Shown here one piece after another: positions 8,863-17,413 of a stretch of 64,000 bases of DNA (its first letter is position 1; the number at the start of each line of letters is the position of its first letter). The stretch is from Microvirga sp. BSC39 (lineage in GTDB: Bacteria > Pseudomonadota > Alphaproteobacteria > Rhizobiales > Beijerinckiaceae). The notes under the pieces are model-generated. The model saw only the letters and a program-made list of their open reading frames with translations. It had not been told where the DNA came from and made no database searches. The translations under genes were made by a program, and so were the position numbers. Location: assembly GCF_000739015.1 (NCBI RefSeq), contig NZ_JPUG01000073.1:62001-126000 (forward strand), read 5' to 3'.

Positions 8863-9513
8863 CTACCGGTGGCATGTGTTGCAGCTGGTGAGTCGCCGGG
8901 AGGCTTCCCGGTAGAACTCGCGAATATCCGCAGGCAGTTCATCGCCATGAGGCTCGTAGCCCATGGTGAAAACCGCCTCGCGGGGGCGAAGGCTCGGCAC
9001 CGGATCGCGATGGCAGTCCAAGCACCAGCCCATTGAGAGGGTTTGGGTCTTCACCGTCTTCGGCATCTGGTCCACGCGGCCGTGACAGGTTTCGCAGGCG
9101 ACGCCCTTCGTCACATGGGCCGCGTGATGGAAATAGGCATAGTCCGGCAGGCGGTGAACCGAGGTCCATCGGATCGGCTGGCCGAGCGTGAAGCTCGAAC
9201 GGACAGGCTCGAGAACGCTCGCCCCCACCCAGACCTGCGAATGGCAGGACATGCAGGTCTGGGCCGAGGGCATGCCCGCGTCCGCCGCGCGCTCCACCGT
9301 CGAGTGGCAGTAACGGCAATCGATGCTGAGCTGGCCCGCGTGAAGATCGTGCCGGAACGGGACCGGCTGCGGCGCCGGCTTGCCGACATTCCAGGTGCTG
9401 TCCGCACGGGCCCACAGATAGGCGGTCACGCCCGCGCCCACGATCCCAAGCCCCGTGAGCACGATGACCACCCGGAACAGGGTGGTTGCTGCCGGTGTGA
9501 AAAGTTGCGCCAT
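8863..9513 (-). CDS. actA: Alternative complex III subunit ActA, pentaheme cytochrome c
   Basis: 216 residues. One N-terminal membrane anchor (about residues 12-34) is followed by a periplasmic domain with exactly five CxxCH heme sites: CRYCH, CMSCH, CETCH, CLDCH and, two residues before the C-terminus, CNTCH. Five hemes is the diagnostic number for ActA. It is the first gene of the act operon, and the next gene begins a few bases after its stop. No second act cluster or bc1 gene is visible in the window. Confidence 0.95.
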   Translation of the reverse strand: MAQLFTPAATTLFRVVIVLTGLGIVGAGVTAYLWARADSTWNVGKPAPQPVPFRHDLHAGQLSIDCRYCHSTVERAADAGMPSAQTCMSCHSQVWVGASVLEPVRSSFTLGQPIRWTSVHRLPDYAYFHHAAHVTKGVACETCHGRVDQMPKTVKTQTLSMGWCLDCHRDPVPSLRPREAVFTMGYEPHGDELPADIREFYREASRRLTSCNTCHR

Positions 9514-10014
9514 CGCCCGTGCTGCGCACCCTTCATTGTGTCAGGCTCCGCGCCCGAGGAGAAGCTTCGCTGTTGGACAATCGGTTCGGCGCAGGATCGT
9601 TCCCTCCTCGGAATCGGCAGCCTGTACCCTAGAGGTCAGTCAGTGTGACATTGCTCTCTGGGTTACGGGTGGGGAGTTACAATCCTGCCAGCAGCCTGGA
9701 AGCTGCTGACCTGTTCGGCGAGTGGATCGATGACGTTGCTGGATCGTGTCGCAGGAGAAAGCAAGGGAGCTCCCCTTCCTTTCTGGATGTCCGCTCCAAG
9801 CGTCTCGGTTGACGAGGGTCTCAGATCTCCAACAATCAGCTCCAGACGGTCACAGGTTCCAGAGCGTGGGTGCACACTCCATCGGTGTGGTGCTTCCATA
9901 GGGGCCACAGGGTGATCCAGGCGCCTCCGACAGGCCTGACGAGCCAGTGGCGTTGCGGAGCCAAAGGCTGACGTTCACAGCATTCCAGCGACGATGGGAT
10001 CTCCCCGGGGATCA
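9514..10014. other. Intergenic region, presumed act operon promoter; no gene recognised
   Basis: About 500 bases between the start of actA and the end of the nitroreductase gene. Short open frames exist on both strands (for example 9663-9908 and 9730-9915), but they overlap each other, lack ribosome binding sites and have no recognisable composition. The region must hold the promoter of the minus-strand act operon, though I see no convincing -35/-10 pair and no FNR-type dyad. Confidence 0.5.
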
Positions 10015-10689
10015 TCACAGCCAGGAGGCGATTTGCTCCAACGGCTTCTTGACACCACCGTAAACCGGCACCGTGCAGCCCTCGGCTGGGTAACCGACAA
10101 CGAGGAGGATGTAGGGCTTTTCCGTCTCGGGGCGACCGCAGATCTCGTTGAGAAAGCCCATTGGGCTAGGAGTGTGGGTGAGTGTGACCAAGCCGGCCTC
10201 GTGGAGTGCTGCGATCAGAAAGCCTGTGGCGATTCCCACCGATTCCGGCACGTAGTAGTTCTTGACCTTGCGTCCGTCAGGCCCTTCGCTTGACCGCTGC
10301 CCGAAGATGGCGATCAGCACGGGCGCCGTCTCGACGAAAGGTTTGCTCGCATCCGTACCGAGCGGAGCCAATGCATCGAGCCACTCCTGGGGAGCGCGGC
10401 CGCTGTAGAACTCGCGCTCCTCGGCCTCCGCCTCCTCCCGAATGCGCCTTTTGATGTTTGGGTCAGTGATCACGGTAAAGTGCCAGGGCTGGAGGTTGGC
10501 GCCAGACGGCGCCGTGCCCGCAGCCAGAATGGCATACTCGACCACCTCCCGCGGCACCAGCCTGTCGGAGAAGTCCCGCACCGTCCTCCTGCGCTTGATG
10601 TCCTCGTAGAAGGCTCGTGCCCGCTCGATCATCTGCTCTCGCGGGTAGGCGCGATACGTGCCCAGAGGCTCAAGGACCAGACGTGTCAT
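10015..10689 (-). CDS. Nitroreductase-family flavoprotein (iodotyrosine deiodinase/BluB-like branch)
   Basis: 224 residues. The family binds FMN as a homodimer and uses NAD(P)H or other reductants for two-electron reduction. Visible hallmarks are RRRTVRDFSDR (residues about 33-43) for the FMN phosphate and APSGANLQPWHFTVI near residue 60, which is typical of the deiodinase-like branch rather than of NfsB. A lid-like acidic segment EEAEAEEREFY follows. The substrate cannot be read from sequence. It starts 19 nt after the broken antiporter gene on the same strand, so the two were probably one transcript. Confidence 0.85.
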   Translation of the reverse strand: MTRLVLEPLGTYRAYPREQMIERARAFYEDIKRRRTVRDFSDRLVPREVVEYAILAAGTAPSGANLQPWHFTVITDPNIKRRIREEAEAEEREFYSGRAPQEWLDALAPLGTDASKPFVETAPVLIAIFGQRSSEGPDGRKVKNYYVPESVGIATGFLIAALHEAGLVTLTHTPSPMGFLNEICGRPETEKPYILLVVGYPAEGCTVPVYGGVKKPLEQIASWL

Positions 10690-10708
10690 GACGTTCTCCT
10701 GGGTGGGT

Positions 10709-11962
10709 TCAAGTCACCCGTTCCACCATGGAGCGCAGGCTAAGACCCTGGACGACGATTGTGAATACGACGACAGCATAGGTTGCGGCCAGCAAAGCGG
10801 GCTTTTCGGCGACATCGGGCAGGGACAGCGCCAGCGCGATGGAGATCCCGCCGCGCAAGCCGCCCCACGTCAAAACCGGAATCGTCCCAGGCAAAAACTT
10901 TTGCCGTGTTCGCATCACCGTGACCGGAAGCGCCACGGCCAGGAAGCGGGCGAGGAGCGCAAGGGGAATGCTTGCCACGCTGAGCCAGGCAAAGGCAGGA
11001 TCGAAGCCGAGGACCAGGACCTCGAGCCCGATCAACAGAAACAGCACGGAGTTCAGGATCTCGTCGACGAGCTGCCAGAAGCCGAAGACATACCGCTGAG
11101 TCAGATCGCTCATGGCATCCTGCGGGCCACGGTTGCCGATGAGGATCCCGGCCACGACGACCGCGATGGGTCCGCTCATGTGAAACTACGCAGCCGCCGC
11201 ATAGGTGCCGGCGGCGACCGCCAGGGATATCAGAGTTTCCAGAGGATAGTTGTCGATTACGCGCATCGACCGGTAGGCGACGTATCCCGTGACGAACCCG
11301 AGGACCGCGCCACCAAGAGCTTCAACGAAGAAGAGCTCGGCAATATGCCCAGGGCTGGCACCGCCTTCACCAGCTCCCGACGCGATGGCGAGCAGGATTG
11401 TGAAAACCACCACGCCGATCCCATCGTTGAACAGGGATTCGCCCGACATATCGGCCTCGAGTGTCTCCGGCACCTTCACGGACTTGAGCGTACTGAGAAC
11501 CGCAACCGGATCGGTGGGACTGATCAGGGCGCCGAACACCAGCGCCCATGTCAGGGGGAGCGGCACTCCAAGGATCCCGGAAATCCACCACAAGCCAACA
11601 CCGATGATGGCGGTTGAGATCGCCACGCCAGCTGTTGCCATGACCCCGATGGGCCAGGCACGCCGCTTCAGCAGCGAGAGATCGACATGAAGAGCGCCTG
11701 CAAACAACAGAAAGGCCAGGACCCCGTTGAGAACGGTCGCCCTGAAGTCGACCTGGCGCAAAAGGACGGTGAGGTCCTCGTAGAGGTGCACCTCCGGTCG
11801 GACAATCTCGACCCCGATCAGGAGCAGGGAGGCGACAAGGCCCATCGTCAGCAGGCCTATGGTATGAGGCAGCCGTATGACGACATGGTTGAACCAGCCG
11901 AAGGTGGCGGTCAGAACGAGCAGAACGGCAATGAGGTCAAAGACGGAGAGCATTTGCCGCAA
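10709..11962 (-). pseudogene. CPA1-family Na+/H+ antiporter interrupted by an in-frame TAG
   Basis: Two adjacent open frames, 258 and 156 codons, lie in the same reading frame and are separated only by TAG (11186-11188), Phe and His before the ATG of the second part. Joined, they give about 417 residues with roughly twelve membrane helices. The first half carries the antiporter signature GALISPTDPVAVLSTL and GESLFNDGIGVVVF; the second carries SGPIAVVVAGILIGN and WGGLRGGISIALAL. The family reads through this point as a continuous helix (..YAxAxxLHxSGPIAVVVAG), so the TAG replaces an ordinary residue. This is a nonsense mutation, not a frameshift. It could also be a sequencing error or an expressed truncated pair. 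Confidence 0.85.
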
Positions 11963-12041
11963 TTCTTATTTCGAGGAGAGGTTGAGACGCTACCCCCTTC
12001 GCAGGTCCCGACGCAGCACAGCGATCTCGGCTCGACGAGCG

Positions 12042-12347
12042 CTAATTTCCTTCGCTCCTGCCACCTCGTCCGGGCAGTTTGGCGGAACTCCTGTTCTTCC
12101 AGACCACCGCTGCAATGATCAGCGCAAAGGCTGCGACCCGCAGCAGATAGAGCCAGCTGCGTTCCTCCCGCGCCACATCGATTAAGGCGACGAGCGCCTG
12201 ATTGGCAGCCAACAGCCAGAACGCCGCCGCAAAAGCGGCAAACAGAAGATCCCGGGTTTTGGTCCAGAAACGGAGAAAGAAGAGGCCTGCGATCAGGAAC
12301 CCCATCGTGATCAGGCCGGAGATGAAGTGGGATGTGACGGCACTCAC
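12042..12347 (-). CDS. Small membrane protein, DUF5985-like
   Basis: 101 residues from a GTG start directly after the stop of the preceding gene. Three hydrophobic segments (about residues 6-25, 34-54 and 68-84) and a basic, Gly-rich tail. Together with the next gene upstream it forms a pair of similar three-helix proteins following a small winged-helix protein. I recognise the arrangement from other proteobacteria under the DUF5985 label but know no function for it. Confidence 0.7.
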   Translation of the reverse strand: MSAVTSHFISGLITMGFLIAGLFFLRFWTKTRDLLFAAFAAAFWLLAANQALVALIDVAREERSWLYLLRVAAFALIIAAVVWKNRSSAKLPGRGGRSEGN

Positions 12348-12623
12348 TTACTCGGTCTCCCAGATGAAGCCAAACAGCAGGACGCTGACGGCAGCAAGAG
12401 ACGCGAGGTTCCTGAACGGGACGAGGTCGACGCTCGGCAGAACCAGTAGATCAATCACGACCAGCAGGTTGTTAACGGCGAGAAGAACGAAGCAGAGCGC
12501 GCTCCAGAGCAGGAGCTTGGCACGGGACTGCCCGTAGCTCCGCACCAGGAGAATGGCGCATCCGGCACTCGTGAGAAGGCACAAGCTGTAGATGATGGTC
12601 TGAAAGCTGAGCATGACGTTCAA
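12348..12623 (-). CDS. Small membrane protein, DUF5985-like
   Basis: 91 residues with three hydrophobic helices (about residues 5-24, 34-58 and 66-86), ending in acidic residues (WETE). Its ATG overlaps the stop of the upstream winged-helix gene (ATGA) and its own stop abuts the next start, so the three genes form one operon. Function unknown; the small size and topology would suit a membrane partner or sensor component. Confidence 0.72.
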   Translation of the reverse strand: MNVMLSFQTIIYSLCLLTSAGCAILLVRSYGQSRAKLLLWSALCFVLLAVNNLLVVIDLLVLPSVDLVPFRNLASLAAVSVLLFGFIWETE

Positions 12624-12988
12624 TCTTTCTTCAGACGGAATGCGTCGGCAAATGTTGCGAGCTTGTCGTTGGATGGTGCAAACAGCGCTCGGGTGACGAC
12701 AGAGGGGCGCTCACGGTAGACGCGCTCGAGTTGCTGGACGAGACGGTCCAATTCTGGAGAGGCTGGGCTGTAGCGATACGTGCCGCTCGCCTCGCCTTGA
12801 ATCAATCCTGCCTGCTGCAGGCTGGTGATGCCCTGGCCGACAACCATGTCACTTGCACGCATCTCCTGCACGAGATCGGCAGCGTGCCACCCGCGGCTCG
12901 TATGCCGGTAAAGCCAAAGCAGCAGTTCGATATTCCAGACCGACCGGAGGGAGTGCCGGAGGAACTCACGCAGTTCATCATCCATCAA
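12620..12988 (-). CDS. Small winged-helix protein, putative transcriptional regulator
   Basis: 122 residues. The sequence VWNIELLLWLYRHTSRGW followed by AADLVQEMRASDMVV, GITSLQQAGLIQ and TYRYSPASPELDRLVQQL reads as helix-turn-helix plus wing, of the kind seen in MarR/PadR-like small regulators. No sensor domain is present. It is first in a three-gene operon with two small membrane proteins, so it may act with them rather than as a free regulator; that is inference. Confidence 0.65.
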   Translation of the reverse strand: MMDDELREFLRHSLRSVWNIELLLWLYRHTSRGWHAADLVQEMRASDMVVGQGITSLQQAGLIQGEASGTYRYSPASPELDRLVQQLERVYRERPSVVTRALFAPSNDKLATFADAFRLKKD

Positions 12989-13037
12989 CCAGTGCCCGCA
13001 TCCTTTTGGGGTTCCAAATCAAGTGGGGAGGAGGCTT

Positions 13038-13271
13038 CTAGGCTTCGGCGGAGTAGCCGTCCAGCCCAAGGGTCCAGATTGGCATGAACCCGCCCTCCGG
13101 GCCTTGTGTCAGTACCTCGGCTTGGGCTCCGAACTTTCCCGACGAGACGGCAACGGCGATTGCAGCCTGAATGGCTTCGCCTTTCCGGGGAAATGCACCA
13201 AGGATGGAGCCTCCCAGTTGAACGGCCCAGCGGTCATCGACAGGCACAACGAGATAACGGTCAAGCTGCAT
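13038..13271 (-). CDS. Hypothetical protein, DUF2188-like
   Basis: 77 residues. The pattern YLVVPVDDRWAVQLGG, then KGEAIQAAIAVAVSSGKFG and an EVLTQGPEGGF segment resembles the short DUF2188 proteins (beta hairpin, helix, beta strand). No signal peptide or membrane segment. It stands alone, so the coding call rests on composition and the family-like pattern. Confidence 0.55.
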   Translation of the reverse strand: MQLDRYLVVPVDDRWAVQLGGSILGAFPRKGEAIQAAIAVAVSSGKFGAQAEVLTQGPEGGFMPIWTLGLDGYSAEA

Positions 13272-13713
13272 GCCTTAGCCTTATAGGGCACTGAACCGGC
13301 AAGACCAGCCTGAACCGGGTAGCTTAAACCGAATAGGGCGGATAGCCTGTCCGCCACGAGTACGAGTGGAGACAAGCGCAACCTCCTGGCAGATCCTGCC
13401 AACACAAGGTGAAGCGCAGGCGGATTCCCGCGCGGCTTATCTCAATTGCCAGTGACTGCGGGCAGAAGCGCAGCCTCGGGAGGAAAGGCGGGTCCGACGC
13501 TCAGGCTATAATCCTGACGGGTTATCCTGCCCGTCGGCCGTCGAAGGACACCAAGTTGAGTTCGCCGAGATCGGACAAAACTTGAGGTCCACTAGAGAAG
13601 GAGCCTGCCTCGCGGAGCAAGGCAAGCTCTTCGCTGTGAACTTGGGCATCGCGGATTTTTGACCGGTAATGTGAGGTCTTCGACCTTGGTCCGTCACGAG
13701 CCCCGTGGGCCGT
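13272..13713. other. Intergenic region; no gene recognised
   Basis: About 440 bases between the DUF2188-like gene and the 3' end of the hydrolase gene. Short open frames here are incoherent in composition and overlap the flanking genes out of frame. A few weak inverted repeats occur (around 13600-13690) but none with a poly-T tail. Nothing further can be supported. Confidence 0.5.
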
Positions 13714-14544
13714 TCAGCTTTGGATGAAGGCAAGAAGATCCGGGTTGATGATCTCCGGGTGCGTGGTGCACATCCCGTGCGGCAATCCCTCATACACCTT
13801 GAGCGTGCCATTCCTGACGATCTTGGCTGCGAGCAGGGCCGAGTCGGCAATCGGGACGATCTGGTCGTCGTCCCCGTGCATGATCAGCACAGGCACCTCG
13901 ATCCTCGTGAGGTCCTCGGTGAAGTCGGTCTCAGAGAAGGCCTTGATGCAATCGTAGTGGGGCTTGATGCCACCCATCATGCCTTGGCGCCACCAGTTGT
14001 CGATGACCGCCTCGGAGACCTTCGCTCCGGGACGGTTGAATCCATAAAACGGACCGGCAGCGACATCTCTATAGAACTGAGCGCGGTTGGCCGCGAGCTG
14101 AGCCCGGAAGCCGTCGAACACCTCGATAGGCAGTCCGCCGGGGTTCTTGTCCGATCTGACCATCACCGGCGGCACGGCCCCGATCAACACAGCCTTGGCG
14201 ACCTGGCCCGGCTCAGCCCGGGCAACGTAATGCGCGACCTCGCCGCCGCCGGTGGAATGGCCGACATGGATGGCCTGTCTCAGGTCAAGGGCTGTGACCA
14301 GTTCGGCGACATCCGCGGCATAGGTGTCCATCTCATTGCCTGTTGCAGTCTGGGTGGAGCGCCCGTGGCCGCGGCGATCATGCGCGATCACACGGAAGCC
14401 CTTATCGAAAAAGAACTGCATCTGGCAGTCCCAGTCGTCAGCACTCAGCGGCCAGCCGTGATGGAAGACGATTGGCTGCGCGTCGCGGGAGCCCCAATCC
14501 TTGTAGAAAATCTGCGTACCGTCCTGGGTGGTGATCGTGCTCAT
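13714..14544 (-). CDS. Alpha/beta hydrolase, non-heme chloroperoxidase/aryl esterase type
   Basis: 276 residues from the ATG at 14544, which has GAGGAG six bases upstream; the open frame continues much further upstream without stops but that part is intergenic. Features: FHHGWPLSADDWD (oxyanion region), HDRRGHGRS, the nucleophile elbow GHSTGGGE with Ser near residue 98, an acid in MHGDDDQIVP and the catalytic His in LPHGMCTTHP. Length and motifs match the cofactor-free chloroperoxidase/esterase family. The physiological substrate is unknown. It is divergent from the cold-shock gene across 440 bases. Confidence 0.9.
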   Translation of the reverse strand: MSTITTQDGTQIFYKDWGSRDAQPIVFHHGWPLSADDWDCQMQFFFDKGFRVIAHDRRGHGRSTQTATGNEMDTYAADVAELVTALDLRQAIHVGHSTGGGEVAHYVARAEPGQVAKAVLIGAVPPVMVRSDKNPGGLPIEVFDGFRAQLAANRAQFYRDVAAGPFYGFNRPGAKVSEAVIDNWWRQGMMGGIKPHYDCIKAFSETDFTEDLTRIEVPVLIMHGDDDQIVPIADSALLAAKIVRNGTLKVYEGLPHGMCTTHPEIINPDLLAFIQS

Positions 14545-14985
14545 CGTCTTCTCCTCGCGCAAGCAGAGCGCAGGGCTGAGCTTAAGACCGGTATTTGACA
14601 CCCTTGTGGCATGGCACCACCTTCGCCACCCGGAGGCCGGAGGCCCCCGGCCTCCCTTGAGGCGCAGGGAGGGATTGCCATGAACGGGGTCGATCATATT
14701 TGGCAGTCGTGATCCGCGCCCAGCATAGTTTCGCATCTCGCTTGGACGGAACTCTGCTGATATCTGAATAGATAAATGAAATAATCGGCAACGCTTGCTA
14801 TTGATCAAGAAAAGACATATATAATTCCTATCGGATTTTGGCCGGACAATCGGGTCGTTTCGCTTTTGGTTCTTCCAGGCGCACGTTCGGACTTTCTTAC
14901 CATCACATCGACGAACCGAGCTAGGGTCACGCTTTTGCGTGACTTCGCTCACGTGCATCTGCAACAATCGTGAAAGGTTACCCCA
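14545..14985. other. AT-rich divergent intergenic region between hydrolase and cold-shock genes
   Basis: About 440 bases. The middle part (roughly 14740-14850) is much more AT-rich than its surroundings and holds a plausible promoter for the cold-shock gene, listed separately. The hydrolase frame runs open through much of it, but composition and the well-placed downstream ribosome binding site argue against coding use. Confidence 0.55.
14795..14825 (+). promoter_or_regulatory. Putative sigma-70 promoter of the cold-shock gene
   Basis: TTGCTA (14795-14800) is followed after 17 bases by TATATA (14818-14823), with TATAAT overlapping at 14820-14825. Transcription from here would give a leader of about 155 nt before the cold-shock ATG, in keeping with the long structured 5' leaders of csp genes. 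Read by eye only. Confidence 0.45.
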
Positions 14986-15195
14986 ATGATTACGGGCACA
15001 GTAAAATTCTACAACGACATGAAGGGCTTCGGCTTCATCCAGCCGAACGATGGCAGCAAGGACGTATTCGTCCACGCCACCGCCCTAGAGCGCGCCGGTA
15101 TGCGCGGCCTCGTCGAAGGCCAGAAGGTCGCCTTCGACACGGCTGAAGACCGCCGCTCCGGCAAGATCGCCGTCAACAACATTCAGACCGCGTGA
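14986..15195 (+). CDS. Cold-shock protein, CspA family
   Basis: 69 residues forming a single cold-shock domain that binds single-stranded RNA and DNA. RNP1 (KGFGFIQP) and RNP2 (VFVHATAL) are intact. The ATG is preceded by GAAAGGTTACCCCA, giving a moderate ribosome binding site. A long AT-rich leader precedes it and a strong intrinsic terminator follows 45 bases after the stop, so it is a monocistronic unit. Confidence 0.96.
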   Translation: MITGTVKFYNDMKGFGFIQPNDGSKDVFVHATALERAGMRGLVEGQKVAFDTAEDRRSGKIAVNNIQTA

Positions 15196-15240
15196 CCTTT
15201 GATGTCCGGCCCAGGACATAAGCCTGAGCCGCAAAGTCTG

Positions 15241-15265
15241 AAGCCGCCCCACGGGGCGGCTTTTT
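15241..15265 (+). terminator. Rho-independent terminator of the cold-shock gene
   Basis: Stem AAGCCGCCC / GGGCGGCTT with loop CACG, immediately followed by TTTG and TTTG. It is GC-rich, perfectly paired and sits 45 bases after the stop codon. Confidence 0.88.
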
Positions 15266-15330
15266 GTTTGGACCGGCAGACACCTTCTCGCAGCGATCTG
15301 CCCGCGGTAACTGAATTCCACGAGGAATGA

Positions 15331-15540
15331 ATGTCCCATAAGTATCAAGTTCATCAACTGGTCCGGATCATCCATCCGCGAATGTCGGACAAGCGTGCAA
15401 GCGCAAGCGGCATCTATGAGGTGACCCGCCTCATGCCGGCCGACCAGACCGGCGAAGTCTCGTACCGCATCAGGTCATCCGGCTTCGGCGAGCGTGCCGT
15501 GCGCGAAAGCGAGATCGCCGCTCGGGCATCCGAGATTTGA
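15331..15540 (+). CDS. Small hypothetical protein (69 aa)
   Basis: Soluble, basic, no recognisable domain. It begins YQVHQLVRIIHPR and contains a pattern SGIYEVTRLMPADQ..GEVSYRI resembling small beta-rich proteins common in rhizobia. The ATG follows GAGGAATGA. Its stop overlaps the TTG start of the next gene, indicating an operon. Function unknown. Confidence 0.7.
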   Translation: MSHKYQVHQLVRIIHPRMSDKRASASGIYEVTRLMPADQTGEVSYRIRSSGFGERAVRESEIAARASEI

Positions 15541-15830
15541 CCAGCGGCGACGCCTTCTTCCAAGGATCTCAGATCTACGACCCGATCGCGCTGCTTCGAC
15601 GGGACGGCGAGCTCCTGTATATCGCCCGCGTGGACATGAAGGCCTCACGACAGTTTATGATCCTGACGCCGACCGGCGAGCCTGCTTGGCCGCATGAGCC
15701 GCTCGGCAGCCTCTCGGACATCGGCTGGTCGCTTCGAGCGCATCAATGGCACGATGCGACGCCTGAGCCCGTTGGGCAGAATGAGCGCTTGGCCAAGACG
15801 CTGGCTCGCCTGCTGATCGAGCGCGCTTAG
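15537..15830 (+). CDS. Hypothetical protein (97 aa), TTG start
   Basis: The TTG at 15537 overlaps the stop of the upstream gene (TTGA), the only start that uses the full frame. The sequence is soluble with a beta-rich first half (ELLYIARVDMKASRQFMILTP) and a C-terminal helix (NERLAKTLARLLIERA). I do not recognise a family. Coupling to the preceding small gene supports that it is real. Confidence 0.6.
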   Translation: MTSGDAFFQGSQIYDPIALLRRDGELLYIARVDMKASRQFMILTPTGEPAWPHEPLGSLSDIGWSLRAHQWHDATPEPVGQNERLAKTLARLLIERA

Positions 15831-15880
15831 GTGGTCGACCCACCCAGGGCTAGCCTGGCACGGACAAGGAGGAACGGATT

Positions 15881-16186
15881 ATGACTGATCAACCGACCAA
15901 TCTCGATGCTCATCGCGGCATGGCGGCCCAGAAGGCAACCGACCTTCGACGTCTCCGGTCCGAGGTCGAAGCCGATCAGGAAGCGCTACGAGCGACACAG
16001 GCAGAACTCGAAGACCTGCTGGCAGCCGCGCCCGCCAGTGATTGGCACGAAGCGGTTGAGAAGGCACGCTACCTGCTTGGACTCTTCGCGCAGAACTTGG
16101 ATGCGAGCGATCTCCGCCGTCGCAAGCTCATCGACCGTGTCCTGGCTGACTTCGATCATCTGCTCGACAAGACGCCTCATGACTGA
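15881..16186 (+). CDS. Hypothetical helical protein (101 aa)
   Basis: Almost wholly helical and charged; residues about 20-55 (RRLRSEVEADQEALRATQAE) suggest a coiled coil, and a Leu-rich C-terminal helix follows. Residues SDWHEAVEKARYLLGLFA are a conserved-looking core. GGAGGA lies 8 bases before the ATG. No signal peptide. Function unknown. Confidence 0.7.
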   Translation: MTDQPTNLDAHRGMAAQKATDLRRLRSEVEADQEALRATQAELEDLLAAAPASDWHEAVEKARYLLGLFAQNLDASDLRRRKLIDRVLADFDHLLDKTPHD

Positions 16187-16227
16187 GATGATCCCGCATG
16201 AGAACTTCCGGATAGCGGAGACCAACC

Positions 16228-16368
16228 ATGGCCAGAGGTGAACAACGCAGTAACCGCGAAGCAAAGAAGCCGAAGAAGGAAAAGCCCAAGGAGGCGATCC
16301 CGAACTCACCCTTCGCGAACCAGGGCAAAGGCGGGACGCCCGCGAAGCCATCCACTGGCAAGCGCTAG
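16228..16368 (+). CDS. Very small basic protein (46 aa)
   Basis: Reads MARGEQRSNREAKKPKKEK then PKEAIPNSPFANQGKGG to a Lys/Arg tail. It is extremely basic and probably disordered. I recognise this kind of short Lys-rich protein, starting MARGEQRSNRE, as widespread but uncharacterised in rhizobia. It falls below usual gene-calling length, so it is easily missed. The ATG has only a weak purine stretch upstream (GCGGAGACCAACC). Confidence 0.65.
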   Translation: MARGEQRSNREAKKPKKEKPKEAIPNSPFANQGKGGTPAKPSTGKR

Positions 16369-16534
16369 GGTCCTTGCGCATCGATCTGTGAACGGCCTGC
16401 TCGGTGCGTTGTCTGAACACGGCCATTCCCGAGAATGCGACGTGTTGGCCAAGCACCCTCATAAGCGTCCGGCCATTGACCAGCCCTTCCTGACACGTGC
16501 ATGACCCTGCACGAAATAAGGTAGAGAGCTATTC

Positions 16535-17239
16535 ATGATCCCCTGGGTCTTACTCGATACGGCAAAAATCCCTGGTGACGGTGGCGAACTGCGTCTCAAG
16601 AAGCGCGGTGCCGAATTCTCCATCATGTTGGGCAGCAACGAACTGATGAACAGCCGCCTGAGCGGCTCCGAAGAGGCGCTGGCCAAGCTGTCCTGCCTGA
16701 GACTTCAGGATCGGGAGCGACCAAAGATCCTCATCGGCGGGCTGGGGATGGGCTTCACGCTCCGTGCCGCGCTTGCTGAACTCGGCTCCGAGGTTCAGGT
16801 GACCGTGGCCGAACTCCTACCCGCCGTTGTAGCCTGGGCGCGAGGTCCTATGGCTGAAATCTTCGGCGACAGCCTCACAGATCCCCGTGTCAGCATCCAT
16901 GAGGGAGATGTCGGGCGTCTGATAAGATCAAGCCGTTCTGCTTACGATGCGATTCTGCTCGACGTCGACAATGGACCCGAAGGCCTGACACGCAAGGCCA
17001 ATGACAGCCTCTATGACTTGCCAGGGCTAAGCTCCGCCCAGGCGGCGCTCACACCTGGGGGTGTCTTGGCCGTGTGGTCATCGGCGCCAAATAGTGCCTT
17101 CACCCGACGTCTGCGCCATGTGGGGTTTGCCGTAGACGAGGTCGGTGCGCGCGCCAAGGGAGCACGGGGTGGCGCAAGACACACAATCTGGATTGCAACC
17201 AAGCGAGGGGGCCCAACTGCCCCGCGGGCACGAAGCTAG
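16535..17239 (+). CDS. Spermidine synthase-like SAM-fold protein
   Basis: 234 residues. The glycine-rich nucleotide loop LIGGLGMGFTLRAAL, an acidic beta-2 end (TVAELLPAVVAWA), an EGDV motif and DAILLDVDNGPEGLT place it among spermidine-synthase-like Rossmann proteins often annotated in alphaproteobacteria. The N-terminal beta domain of true spermidine synthases is reduced to about 50 residues, and the polyamine-binding residues cannot be confirmed, so a small-molecule methyl- or aminopropyl-transferase is all that can be said. Confidence 0.8.
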   Translation: MIPWVLLDTAKIPGDGGELRLKKRGAEFSIMLGSNELMNSRLSGSEEALAKLSCLRLQDRERPKILIGGLGMGFTLRAALAELGSEVQVTVAELLPAVVAWARGPMAEIFGDSLTDPRVSIHEGDVGRLIRSSRSAYDAILLDVDNGPEGLTRKANDSLYDLPGLSSAQAALTPGGVLAVWSSAPNSAFTRRLRHVGFAVDEVGARAKGARGGARHTIWIATKRGGPTAPRARS

Positions 17240-17413
17240 AGAGCCAACGTCACGCGTGCTTCGTTCCCTATCAGAGCCAGCGCGCAAATTTCAGGCCGAA
17301 TCGCCCGTTTCGATGACTTTCCCTGCCCGGGGCATGGTCAATAACAGAATCCATAGACGCGCGACTTAGGTCAGCAGACTTGAGCCAACAGACTTGGACG
17401 AGGAGCAGCAGAG

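Noticed and set aside
9663..9915. Small open frames between actA and the nitroreductase gene
   Set aside because: They overlap on opposite strands, start without ribosome binding sites and show no recognisable pattern.
10709..11962. Antiporter split by a frameshift
   Set aside because: Codon by codon reading shows both halves in the same frame with one TAG between them, so it is a nonsense change.
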